From positions 1,364,001 to 1,428,000 of the forward strand of contig NZ_JAIQDI010000001.1 of NCBI RefSeq assembly GCF_020034665.1: a stretch of 64,000 nt of DNA, in the 5' to 3' direction. The position numbers and the translations under genes were made by a program. Under the pieces are notes generated by a model. The model was not told the origin of the DNA. It searched no databases and worked only from the letters and a program-made list of their open reading frames with translations. Origin of the DNA: Niabella beijingensis (lineage in GTDB: Bacteria > Bacteroidota > Bacteroidia > Chitinophagales > Chitinophagaceae). This document shows, one piece after another, positions 53,371-63,692 of the stretch (positions are counted from its first letter, which is position 1; every line of letters starts with the position of its first letter).

Positions 53371-53439
53371 ATTTCAAACGTTGTAGTAAAAAACTCCGGA
53401 TCGATTTCCGTCGCCTGTCGGTGAAAGTTCCTATTTTAG
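53371..53439 (+). promoter_or_regulatory. Shared upstream box and promoter of the oxidoreductase operon
   Basis: ATTTCAAACGTTGTAGTAAA (53371-53390) differs from the susC-2 box at one base. AAGTTCCTATTTTAG (53425-53439) starts 54 bp after the box start, the same as upstream of susC-2, and contains the -7 element TATTTTAG (53432-53439). No TTG lies at -33. The sequence between the blocks is unrelated, so the conservation points to function rather than recent duplication of the whole segment. Confidence 0.75.
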
Positions 53440-53529
53440 TTTTCCGGAACAAGAGCAAAACCGGTTGCAACGATTGTATTACAAAACTTTATTGTTTCCA
53501 AAATCAATACCTGTTTAAACTTAAAAAAT

Positions 53530-54954
53530 ATGTCCAACGCAAAAAGCAGAAGAAATTTTATAAAGAACTCCGCCCGCATTTCGGCAGGGGCCTTCATATT
53601 GCCCAAGGTACCCCTGATTGTACCATCCTCCTTTTTTACAAAGGACGCTCCCAGCAATAAGATCAATATCGCACAGATCGGTTGCGGCCGTATCGCGATG
53701 ACGCATGATTCTGTGGAAACCTTTAAACACGAGTCGGCACGGATCATGGCCATGGCCGATGTAGACCGCTACCGCCTCGAAGCCGGTAAAAAAAGGGTGG
53801 AAGGCTGGTACACCAAGAAAACAGGAAAATCGAATTACATAGATATCAAGATGTATGATGATTACCGCGAACTGTTATTGAATAAGGACATTGATGCAGT
53901 CATCATCAGCACCCCCGATCACTGGCATGCGCAGCCCGCAATGGAAGCGGCACTCGCCGGAAAACACATCTACCTGCAAAAGCCCACCTCCCTTACCATC
54001 GAAGAAGGCCGCTCTATGAGCGACACCGTGCGTAAAACAGGAGTGGTATTCCAGTTGGGCAGCCAGCAACGTTCGGTATCGCCCTGGCCGCAGTTTAAAA
54101 AAGCCTGTGAGCTGGTACGCAACGGCCGTATCGGGAAGCTGCACACCGTACATGTGGGCCTGCCGGCCGATCCTCCAGGGGGAAATACCACAGAAATGCC
54201 GATACCGGAAGGATTCAACTACGACATGTGGCTGGGATCCACCCCTTATATCTATTATACCCTGGACCGCGTGCACAATCAGAAAGATATCGAATCCCGC
54301 GGCGGCTGGCTGCGTCAGGAGCAGTTTGGTGCCGGAATGATCACCGGCTGGGGCGTTCACCATATCGATATTGCCCATTGGGGTATGGATACGGAGCTAA
54401 CAGGGCCGATAGAGGTAGAAGGCTCCGCACAGTATCCCAAAACCGGGTTGTGGAATGTGCATGGCGATTATGAGGTAACCGCAAAATATGCCAACGGAGT
54501 TACCATGTTAATTAACAGTAAGAACCCAAATGGTGTTAAATTTGAAGGCAGCAAGGGATGGATCTTTGTTTCCCGCGGTAACGTAGGTGTAACAGCAAGC
54601 GATCCCGGTGCCGGTTCCGGAGCGCAGAACAAGGCCTTCAATGCCAGCGATCCCCGGATCCTGACATCGGTAATCGGGCCCAACGAGATCCATTTGTATG
54701 AAAGCAGGGAACAGCATCTGAACTGGGTGGATTGCATCATCAGCAAAAAACCCAATATCAGCCCGGCGGAAGTAGCACACCGCTCCTGCAGCGCCTGCCT
54801 GGTTGCACATGCCGCCATGAAGCTGGGAATGAAGTTGTATTGGGATCCTAAAAAGGAGCAGTTTAAGGACAATATTGAAGCCAATAAACTGCTGTCCCGC
54901 CCGCAACGGTATCCCTATGGCACCAACTATGTATTGAACAAACAAAAAAAATAA
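53530..54954 (+). CDS. Tat-exported Gfo/Idh/MocA-family oxidoreductase
   Basis: A 474-residue protein with a twin-arginine signal (SRRNFIKNSARISAGAFILP), so it is folded with its cofactor and exported. The Rossmann motif is INIAQIGCGRIAMTH (GxGxxA). VIISTPDHWHAQPAMEAALA is followed by HIYLQKPTS, where the usual EKP is QKP. GWGVHHIDIAHWGMDTE holds the probable catalytic His. Family members oxidise or rearrange sugars and related alcohols with NAD(P). The next gene starts at the base after its stop. Likely role: periplasmic modification of an imported glycoside or polyol. Confidence 0.9.
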   Translation: MSNAKSRRNFIKNSARISAGAFILPKVPLIVPSSFFTKDAPSNKINIAQIGCGRIAMTHDSVETFKHESARIMAMADVDRYRLEAGKKRVEGWYTKKTGKSNYIDIKMYDDYRELLLNKDIDAVIISTPDHWHAQPAMEAALAGKHIYLQKPTSLTIEEGRSMSDTVRKTGVVFQLGSQQRSVSPWPQFKKACELVRNGRIGKLHTVHVGLPADPPGGNTTEMPIPEGFNYDMWLGSTPYIYYTLDRVHNQKDIESRGGWLRQEQFGAGMITGWGVHHIDIAHWGMDTELTGPIEVEGSAQYPKTGLWNVHGDYEVTAKYANGVTMLINSKNPNGVKFEGSKGWIFVSRGNVGVTASDPGAGSGAQNKAFNASDPRILTSVIGPNEIHLYESREQHLNWVDCIISKKPNISPAEVAHRSCSACLVAHAAMKLGMKLYWDPKKEQFKDNIEANKLLSRPQRYPYGTNYVLNKQKK

Positions 54955-56346
54955 ATGAAGAAGATCTTATTGCCACTCGCATTGCTCACGTTTATGATTT
55001 CCTGTAAAAACAATGAATCGGGCCAGCCTGCAACGGCGGATTCATCAAAGATCACCCTGATCACCCTGGATCCGGGCCACTTTCATGCAGCCCTGGTGCA
55101 AAAGGAAATGTACCCGGATGTAGACAGCAATGTATTTGTATATGCGCCTGCCGGTCAGGACCTGGACCTGCACCTGAAACGGATCGAATCCTATAATACC
55201 CGTGCGGAAAATCCCACCCACTGGAAGGAGAACATTTATACCGGGGCCGATTTTTTTCAGAAAATGATTGATGAAAAAAAAGGTAATGTAGTAGTGATGA
55301 GCGGCAATAATCAGAAAAAAGCGGAATACATACTGAATACCGTAAGCGCCGGGCTGAATGTACTGGCCGACAAGCCTATGGCCATTGATAAGGCCGGCTT
55401 CGAGCTGGTTAAAAACGCCTTTGCAAAAGCGAAGGAAAACAAGGTGCTGCTTTATGATATCATGACCGAGCGTTTTGAGATCAATACTACATTACAACGG
55501 GAGTTTTCGCAGATCCCGGGCGTATTCGGAACACTGGAGAAGGGTACTCCCGAAAACCCGGCAGTCACCAAGGAAAGCGTACACTACCTTTATAAATTTG
55601 TTTCCGGATCAGTATTGCAGCGGCCGGCCTGGTTCCTGGACGTTACCCAGCAGGGCGAAGGCATTGTGGATGTGACCACCCACCTGGTAGACCTGGTACA
55701 ATGGGAGTGTTTTCCGGAACAGGCCATCGATTATCAAAACGATATTGAAATGGTTTCCGCCAAACGCTGGACCACCCCGATCACGCTGAGCCAGTTCACG
55801 GAGATCACCAAACAACCGGCCTTCCCGGATTACCTGAAAAAAGACATTCAGAAAGATTCCATACTCAATCTGTACAGCAATGGTTCCTTCAACTACAAAC
55901 TCCGTGGGGTGAATGCAAAAGTATCCGTAACCTGGGGATACAAGGCACCCGAAGGCACCGGCGACACGCATTATTCCATCATGCGGGGTACAAAGGCCAA
56001 CCTGGTGATCCGCCAGGGCGCCGAGCAAAATTATAAGCCCGTCCTGTACATCGAACCGGTGAAAAAAGGCGATGCCGGTTTTGAAAAGGACCTTGCCGCA
56101 GCATTGAAAACGATCCAGGAAAAATACCCTGGTGTTGAACTGAAAAAGATCGCGGCCGGATGGCAGGTGGCCGTTCCGGAAAAATACAATACCGGTCATG
56201 AAGCGCATTTCGGCCAGGTAATGCAACGGTACCTCCAGTTCCTGAAAGAGAAAAAATTACCGGACTGGGAAGTACCCAACATGATCGCCAAATATTTCAC
56301 CACAACCTCCGCATTGGAGCTGGCAAAAAAAACAGCAGGCAAATAA
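54955..56346 (+). CDS. Lipoprotein Gfo/Idh/MocA-like protein with atypical nucleotide motif
   Basis: A 463-residue protein with a lipoprotein signal (LLTFMISCKNN, Cys17), starting directly after the previous stop. The N-terminal strand reads TLITLDPGHFHAALVQKEMY in place of a GxGxxG loop. LNVLADKPMAIDKAGFELVK corresponds to the EKP region (here DKP). VTTHLVDLVQWECF supplies a His near the expected catalytic position. This resembles the group with a 'putative oxidoreductase C-terminal' domain. It may be a partner of, or a divergent enzyme beside, the Tat oxidoreductase. Cofactor binding is uncertain. Confidence 0.82.
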   Translation: MKKILLPLALLTFMISCKNNESGQPATADSSKITLITLDPGHFHAALVQKEMYPDVDSNVFVYAPAGQDLDLHLKRIESYNTRAENPTHWKENIYTGADFFQKMIDEKKGNVVVMSGNNQKKAEYILNTVSAGLNVLADKPMAIDKAGFELVKNAFAKAKENKVLLYDIMTERFEINTTLQREFSQIPGVFGTLEKGTPENPAVTKESVHYLYKFVSGSVLQRPAWFLDVTQQGEGIVDVTTHLVDLVQWECFPEQAIDYQNDIEMVSAKRWTTPITLSQFTEITKQPAFPDYLKKDIQKDSILNLYSNGSFNYKLRGVNAKVSVTWGYKAPEGTGDTHYSIMRGTKANLVIRQGAEQNYKPVLYIEPVKKGDAGFEKDLAAALKTIQEKYPGVELKKIAAGWQVAVPEKYNTGHEAHFGQVMQRYLQFLKEKKLPDWEVPNMIAKYFTTTSALELAKKTAGK

Positions 56347-56348
56347 TT

Positions 56349-57590
56349 ATGATAAAAAAAATTTTCTTCCTCCCCGCAGCTTTGCTGATCGGGGGAATGA
56401 CCCTTCACGCGCAGCGCATCAGCAGCTGGCAGGTAAAAACAACGGGCAGGGAGCATTTTTCCATACCGATGAACATTGACCTGGATGCGGTCACATTCGA
56501 AGCAGACAGCAGCCTGCAACTGATGGAAATAACCGGCGGCAAAAGAACGCCGGTTCCTTTCCAGGTGGAAACCGGCGACCGGCGCCGGCTTTACTGGATG
56601 ATTGAGCCCGGACAGCAAAAAACCCGCTCGTATGAGCTGGTAAAAACCGGCAGAACACAAACGGATATAAAAGGACTGAATACCGATATGAGTGGTGGCG
56701 CTGTCACCATCGGCTATCAGGGCAAGAACCTCCTGCGCTATCATTACGAAACCGTGTACCCGCCCAAGGGCATCGATACCGCATACAAACGCAGCGGGTT
56801 CATCCATCCGTTGTGGACGCCGAACGGCGAAGAGCTTACCCGCATCAATGCTCCCGATCATTATCACCACTGGGGAATGTGGAATCCCTGGACCCATGTG
56901 TTGTTTGAAAAAGATACCGTGGATTTCTGGAACCTGAGAGATCGTAAAGGCACTGTACGTTTTGCAGGATTCGGCGGGCTTTTCAACGGCCCGGTTTACT
57001 CGGGTTTCGAAGCACTGCATCAGCACATCGCGTTTAAAAAGGATGGTACGGAAAAAAATGCCATCAATGAGCTGCAAACGGTACGGATCTACCGCCCCGA
57101 TGCAAAAGACGACAGCTATTATATTATGGACATTACCATACAGCTGAGCTGTGCCGGCCCGAGTCCTGTAAAATTGTTGGAATACCGCTATGGCGGACTG
57201 GGCATAAGAGCCACTGAAGCCTGGAATAAGGATAACAGTATCACCTTTACTTCAGAAGGAAAGAACCGTAAGGAAGCGGACGGCAGCACGGCCCGCTGGT
57301 GCGTAACGGAAGGCCAGCTGCACCAGCAGTACGGCGGACTGGAAATGATGAGCTACCCTTCCAACTATAATTATCCTGAACCGCTGCGGGTATGGCCCGA
57401 ATCGATGAACAAACGGGGGGATGTATTCCTGAATTTCTCACCTACAAAAAATAAAGACTGGCTCCTGGAGCCGGGTAAACAATACCTGCTGAAATACCGG
57501 TTCCTGGTATTTGACAACCGTTTTTCAAAAGAAAAGGCAGAAGAAGCCTGGCAGTCCTTTGCCCACCTGCCTTCCGTCACCTTTAAATAA
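56349..57590 (+). CDS. PmoA-family (DUF6807-like) secreted protein
   Basis: A 413-residue protein with a signal peptide (KIFFLPAALLIGGMTLHA). The family region is RSGFIHPLWTPNGEELTRIN then APDHYHHWGMWNPW, with clustered His, and later GGLGIRATEAWN and ARWCVTEG. These 'PmoA' proteins owe the name to an old annotation; they are not methane monooxygenase subunits and occur in sugar-utilisation loci with Gfo/Idh/MocA and ThuA-like proteins. The His cluster suggests metal or sugar binding. It begins 2 bp after the previous stop, so translation is probably coupled. Confidence 0.85.
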   Translation: MIKKIFFLPAALLIGGMTLHAQRISSWQVKTTGREHFSIPMNIDLDAVTFEADSSLQLMEITGGKRTPVPFQVETGDRRRLYWMIEPGQQKTRSYELVKTGRTQTDIKGLNTDMSGGAVTIGYQGKNLLRYHYETVYPPKGIDTAYKRSGFIHPLWTPNGEELTRINAPDHYHHWGMWNPWTHVLFEKDTVDFWNLRDRKGTVRFAGFGGLFNGPVYSGFEALHQHIAFKKDGTEKNAINELQTVRIYRPDAKDDSYYIMDITIQLSCAGPSPVKLLEYRYGGLGIRATEAWNKDNSITFTSEGKNRKEADGSTARWCVTEGQLHQQYGGLEMMSYPSNYNYPEPLRVWPESMNKRGDVFLNFSPTKNKDWLLEPGKQYLLKYRFLVFDNRFSKEKAEEAWQSFAHLPSVTFK

Positions 57591-57598
57591 ATACTTGA

Positions 57599-58441
57599 AT
57601 GAAACGAATCTATACCCTGTTTTTTACTGCGGCCGCGCTGTTGCTTGCCGCCGCTGTCAGCGCACAGGTTGCTGTAAACTGGAAAAAAGTAAAAGTGCTC
57701 GTTTATACCAAAAATGGAAAGGGGTACGTGCATGAGAATGTTCCGTTTGCTGCAGCGGCCATCCAGCAGCTGGGAAAGACCCACGGATTTAGTGTGGACA
57801 CCAGTTCCCAGCCGGAAGTAATGACCGAGGGCAATCTTAAAAAATATACCCTCCTCATTTTTCCCAGTACCAACAATGATGTATTCGATACCGATGAACA
57901 GCGTCTGGCATTCCGGCGCTATATTGAGGCCGGTGGCGGATTTGTGGGACTGCATTCGGTAACCGGAACGGAACGGAACTGGCGCTGGTTTAAAATGATG
58001 CTGGGCGGTACCTTTTCCTGGCATGCAAAATTTCAATCCTTCATGGTACGGGTGATCGATACCAGACATCCTTCAATGAATGGGGTGCCTGCGGTATGGG
58101 AAAAAGGAGATGAATGTTATTTTGCCAAGGAAATGTATCCCGGTCCGCGGGTACTGATGGTGCACGATCTGCGCACCATCGATACCACCAATGTCAAACA
58201 AAAAGAACTGCTGAATAAGAACAGGGGCAATTATGGTGATTTCTATCCCACCGCCTGGGAGTATCCGTTTGACGGGGGACACACCTGGGTGACCACCCTG
58301 GGGCATGATAAAAAAGATTATAGCGATCCTGTTTACCTGAACCATGTCCTGGGCGGCATCCGGTTTGTTGCCGGTCAGGTAAAGGGGATCGATTTCAAAA
58401 AAGCCTATGCCCGTCACCGGGATGACGAAGTGAAGTTTTGA
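57599..58441 (+). CDS. ThuA-like protein (class I amidotransferase-like fold), secreted
   Basis: A 280-residue protein with a signal peptide (LFFTAAALLLAAAVSAQ). The ThuA pattern is clear: VLVYTKNGKGYVHENVPFA, YTLLIFPSTNNDVFDTDEQR, FRRYIEAGGGFVGLHSVTG, LGGTFSWHAKF and the ending WVTTLGHDKKDYSDPVYLNH. ThuA-type proteins are implicated in 3-keto-disaccharide handling together with Gfo/Idh dehydrogenases, which agrees with the two genes upstream. The Cys nucleophile of true amidotransferases is not evident. Last gene of the operon; a strong terminator follows. Confidence 0.88.
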   Translation: MKRIYTLFFTAAALLLAAAVSAQVAVNWKKVKVLVYTKNGKGYVHENVPFAAAAIQQLGKTHGFSVDTSSQPEVMTEGNLKKYTLLIFPSTNNDVFDTDEQRLAFRRYIEAGGGFVGLHSVTGTERNWRWFKMMLGGTFSWHAKFQSFMVRVIDTRHPSMNGVPAVWEKGDECYFAKEMYPGPRVLMVHDLRTIDTTNVKQKELLNKNRGNYGDFYPTAWEYPFDGGHTWVTTLGHDKKDYSDPVYLNHVLGGIRFVAGQVKGIDFKKAYARHRDDEVKF

Positions 58442-58508
58442 GGGATCAGAATCCCGTTTCCCAAATCTCATTACTCATAGCTGACTTATCCCCCTCCCAT
58501 CAAAATAC

Positions 58509-58545
58509 AAACGGGTCCTGAAGATGATCTTCAGGACCCGTTTTT
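58509..58545 (+). terminator. Strong terminator closing the oxidoreductase operon
   Basis: ACGGGTCCTGAAGA (58511-58524) and TCTTCAGGACCCGT (58528-58541) pair perfectly around TGA, with flanking AA and TTTT. Confidence 0.92.
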
Positions 58546-58702
58546 CAATCCGGGGACAACTCCCTCCGGCCGCTAACTTCCTGTTTTTCATACCGCAGGT
58601 ATCCATTTTAAAAAAATTCCCGATTTCGTAAATAGATTTTCCGCATTTAGAAAATGAATCAGCCGACAAAAAGCGTCTTTTGCGCCCAGAAAAATAAGCA
58701 AA

Positions 58703-61150
58703 ATGAGAAGGTTGTTAGGGATGTTGTTATTGGTAGTGATTTTGGGGAGTGTAAATGCGCAAACCAATACCGGAAATATTGAAGGCGAGATCACCACTCC
58801 GGAAGGCAATCCGGTACCCAATGTGAATGTCTCTATTAAGGGGCAGAAAAAGCATGCCGTTACCAATGATAAAGGATATTTTGAATTTACCCAGATCCCT
58901 TATGGCGATTATGTTCTTATCTATTCCTTTGAAGGCGAAACCAGCCAGGAAGTACCGGTAACCGTACCTCCGGCCACGGCGGAAGCCAGCAAATACAATC
59001 TTTCCCTGAACGCCCGCGAACTGAAAGAGGTGATCGTCCGTATCGGCGGCAGCATCAACCAGGGTACGGCCAATATCGGCAAAGCGCATATCCCCATCAT
59101 GGACCTGCCGCAGGCAGTAACCATCATCGGCCAGTCGACCATTGAAAACCAGCAGGCGCAGCGCCTGAGCGATGTGGTTAAAAATGTGAACGGGGTGTAC
59201 CTGGGTGGAGCACGTGCCAGCACACAGGAAACCTTTTATGCGCGGGGATACAACCTGGGAAATACCAATACTTTTAAAAATGGTTTCCGTGTAAACAGCG
59301 GCGCCATGCCCGAGATGAGCGCCATTGAAAGCGTGGAAGTATTAAAGGGGGGTGCGGCGCTGTTATATGGAAATGTAGCACCTGGGGGGATCATAAATAT
59401 GATCACCAAAAAGCCCCGTTTTAACTTCGGAGGGGAGATCAATATGCGCGTAGGCAGCTATGATCTTTATAAGCCGGCTGTAGATATCTATGGCCCCATC
59501 AGCAAATCGATTGCCTACCGGCTGAACGGCACTTATGAAAAGGCAAACAGCTATCGCGACAATGTACATTCCGAACGCTTTTATGTCAATCCTTCCCTCC
59601 TGTTCAAGCTAAGTGAAAAAACAAAACTGCTGGTACAGGGTGATTATCTCCAGCATGAGTTTACACCGGACTTTGGTATCGGTACGATGAATGCAGATAG
59701 CTCCAAGCCGGCGGCTACGGGCGGCAAAAGAGTAACGCCGGTATCGAGAAATACCTTTTTCGGGGCACCCTGGCAGTATGCAAAAACAAAACAGGCAACA
59801 GTTTCCGTAGAGCTGAATCATCAATTCAACGATCGCTGGGCACTGAATGCATTAGGAGGTTATCAAAATTATGAAAGGGACTACTTTTCTACAGAACGTA
59901 TACAGGCCGATATAAGCGGCAAATGGAAAAGACCGCTGGGTAAAACCAATAATCAGGAAGACTATGTTACCGGGCAGTTGAATTTGAATGGCGATGTAAA
60001 AACCGGTGCGATTGGTCATAAACTATTGATCGGTGCCGATGTTGAGAAAGTAACCAGCACAGCACTCGCATCCAATATTGCTACGGTAGTCCCCAAAGGC
60101 ATCTATGATTCCATTAACCTGTTAGATCCTGCAATGTATATACCCAGAACGGAAATGCCGCAGGCCGATTGGATCACAAGTACCAAAAACCCTGTAACCC
60201 GCTTCGGCGCTTATGTTCAGGATCTGGTAACCTTGTCTGCCAAGTTCAAGTTGCTGGCAGGTCTGCGTTGGTCGTTCCAGCAGGCGGACCGTTCCAAGAC
60301 CACAACACTTGCCACCAACGCGGTAACGGAGGGTGCACTGTTGCAGATCGACAAGGCTTTTTCACCGAGGCTCGGATTAGTGTATCAACCGACCAATCAT
60401 ACCACTGCTTTTGCCAGTTATTCCAATTCTTTCTCTCCTAACTCCGGGCAGGATATAGACAGCAATACCCTAAAACCATCCATCATCGATCAATTTGAAA
60501 TAGGCATTAAAAATGACTTCTTTGACGGATTATTAAGTGCCAATCTTACCCTCTACAGGATCATTAATAATAATCTTTCTCAGCCGGTGCAGTTTTTAAA
60601 GAATGGGGATCCTGTTATCGGAACAACAACACTGCGGGAACTTACCGGGCAAACCACCAGTGATGGTATTGAAATAGACCTGAAAAGCCAGCCGGTCAGA
60701 GGATGGGATATCCTGGCGGGATATAGTTACAATAATATGCGTTATACCAAAACATCCGGCAAAGTTGGAAGCTATATAGAAGATGAGCGGCTGGTAAACA
60801 GCCCGGCGCATACGGCAAATGCTACGACGTTCTATACTTTTCAAAAAGGAAGCGTGAAGGGATTAAAACTGGGCGCTGGTGTTTATTATGTTGGGGAACG
60901 CAATGCAGGCTGGAATACCCAATATGCATTGGATGACAAAACAAAGGAGGTTTATCTGAATGACCGTCTGTTTAAAGTAAAAGGTTTTGCAACAGTTGAC
61001 GTTTCTGCCGGCTACACTTACAGGAAATGGTCGCTGCTGGCAAAACTGGCCAATGTCACCAATACCTTTAACTACTACGTTCACGAAAATTACAGCATCA
61101 ATCCCATCCCCTCGCGGAACTTTGTACTGACCGCAGCATTTAAATTCTGA
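58703..61150 (+). CDS. TonB-dependent siderophore-type receptor
   Basis: An 815-residue receptor with a signal peptide (LLGMLLLVVILGSVNAQ). A carboxypeptidase-regulatory-like domain (IEGEITTPEGNPVPNVNVSI) precedes the plug: IMDLPQAVTIIGQSTIENQQ, RLSDVVKNVNGVYLGG, FYARGYNL, SVEVLKGGAALLYGNVAPGG and IINMITKKP. These are marks of ferric-siderophore (FhuA/FpvA-type) receptors rather than SusC. The barrel ends FVLTAAFKF. No SusD, Fur box or siderophore biosynthesis gene was seen nearby. Iron-siderophore uptake is the likely role. Confidence 0.9.
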   Translation: MRRLLGMLLLVVILGSVNAQTNTGNIEGEITTPEGNPVPNVNVSIKGQKKHAVTNDKGYFEFTQIPYGDYVLIYSFEGETSQEVPVTVPPATAEASKYNLSLNARELKEVIVRIGGSINQGTANIGKAHIPIMDLPQAVTIIGQSTIENQQAQRLSDVVKNVNGVYLGGARASTQETFYARGYNLGNTNTFKNGFRVNSGAMPEMSAIESVEVLKGGAALLYGNVAPGGIINMITKKPRFNFGGEINMRVGSYDLYKPAVDIYGPISKSIAYRLNGTYEKANSYRDNVHSERFYVNPSLLFKLSEKTKLLVQGDYLQHEFTPDFGIGTMNADSSKPAATGGKRVTPVSRNTFFGAPWQYAKTKQATVSVELNHQFNDRWALNALGGYQNYERDYFSTERIQADISGKWKRPLGKTNNQEDYVTGQLNLNGDVKTGAIGHKLLIGADVEKVTSTALASNIATVVPKGIYDSINLLDPAMYIPRTEMPQADWITSTKNPVTRFGAYVQDLVTLSAKFKLLAGLRWSFQQADRSKTTTLATNAVTEGALLQIDKAFSPRLGLVYQPTNHTTAFASYSNSFSPNSGQDIDSNTLKPSIIDQFEIGIKNDFFDGLLSANLTLYRIINNNLSQPVQFLKNGDPVIGTTTLRELTGQTTSDGIEIDLKSQPVRGWDILAGYSYNNMRYTKTSGKVGSYIEDERLVNSPAHTANATTFYTFQKGSVKGLKLGAGVYYVGERNAGWNTQYALDDKTKEVYLNDRLFKVKGFATVDVSAGYTYRKWSLLAKLANVTNTFNYYVHENYSINPIPSRNFVLTAAFKF

Positions 61151-61325
61151 CCGGTTTTTTGAAAAAGAAAAACGAGAATTGAGTGTTGAGAATTGAGATA
61201 TGAGTTGTGAGGTCCTGTAAGCACGGGAAGTGGGGTCTCTGCATTTAGATTCCTCCAACATTCCGCATCTCAAGTCTCATGTCTCAAATCTCAAATCCCA
61301 TATCTCAAGCCTGAACCCTGACATC
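61151..61325. repeat. Low-complexity GAGAATTGAG / TCTCAAAT repeats between convergent genes
   Basis: The left part is rich in TGAG words (GAGAATTGAG occurs twice, 61171 and 61188 areas) and the right part in CTCA words (TCTCAAATCTCAAA near 61278). The halves are roughly reverse complementary, so transcripts from either side could fold into a long imperfect hairpin. It lies between the convergent receptor and pncA genes. Confidence 0.55.
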
Positions 61326-61925
61326 TCATTTTTCTCCGCTCACGGTTCCGCCCATTTCTGTAAACACCCGCTTTATTGTTTCATAATTCCCCGCATCGAT
61401 CGGCAATGTGGCATTTTCAATAATAGATGCCCGAAAGCCCAGCTCCAGTGCGTCATTGGCTGTAAAATATACACAGAAATCAGCGGCCAGTCCGCACACA
61501 TGCACCTCATCCACGCCCCGTTCTTTCAGGTAACCAGCAAGCCCCGTGGACTTCCGGTGGTCGTTATCATAAAAACCACTGTAACTGTCGATCTCCGCGT
61601 GCATGCCCTTTCTGAAAACCGCTTCAATCCTGCGCTGGTCCAGCAGCTCGTGCAGCATTGCTCCCGGTGTTTCCTGCACACAATGATCCGGCCAGAGGGT
61701 CTGTTTCCCGCTGCCCCAGGGGATCACATCGAACGGTTGCTTTCCCTCATGCTGTGAAGCAAAGCTTTTATGCCCCACCGGGTGCCAGTCCTGGGTAGCC
61801 ACCACCAGCTCATATCCCTGCTGCAACCGGTTGATAACAGGAAGCAGCCGGTCCCCGCCTTTAACCGCCAGCGCCCCTCCGGGCAGGAAATCATACTGCA
61901 TGTCTACAATGATCAGGCATTTCAT
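61326..61925 (-). CDS. pncA: PncA, nicotinamidase
   Basis: A 199-residue enzyme that deamidates nicotinamide to nicotinate in NAD salvage. The catalytic triad is visible: Asp8 (LIIVDMQYDF), Lys106 (VFRKGMHAEIDSYSGF) and Cys151 (VCGLAADFCV). The metal site is ATQDWHP (Asp46, His48) with a further His at 81 in WPDHCVQ. FLPGGALAV near the start is typical. It is a single gene, convergent with the TonB receptor and divergent from eno. Confidence 0.95.
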   Translation of the reverse strand: MKCLIIVDMQYDFLPGGALAVKGGDRLLPVINRLQQGYELVVATQDWHPVGHKSFASQHEGKQPFDVIPWGSGKQTLWPDHCVQETPGAMLHELLDQRRIEAVFRKGMHAEIDSYSGFYDNDHRKSTGLAGYLKERGVDEVHVCGLAADFCVYFTANDALELGFRASIIENATLPIDAGNYETIKRVFTEMGGTVSGEK

Positions 61926-63632
<1,707 letters not shown>

Positions 63633-63692
63633 TCCGGCAGGAATTGGGCAACCCGGGCAAAATCCGGGCTGCAATAAGTAAAATGTAGACCG

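Noticed and set aside
53371..53439. Recent segmental duplication as the cause of the matching upstream boxes
   Set aside because: Only the two short blocks match; the 34 bp between them and the flanks differ, which suggests functional constraint.
56349..57590. Methane monooxygenase subunit
   Set aside because: The PmoA label for this family is historical; the protein is a signal-peptide-bearing soluble protein with none of the membrane helices of particulate methane monooxygenase.
61151..61325. CRISPR array
   Set aside because: The words are short and degenerate, with no regular repeat length or spacers, and no cas genes are present.
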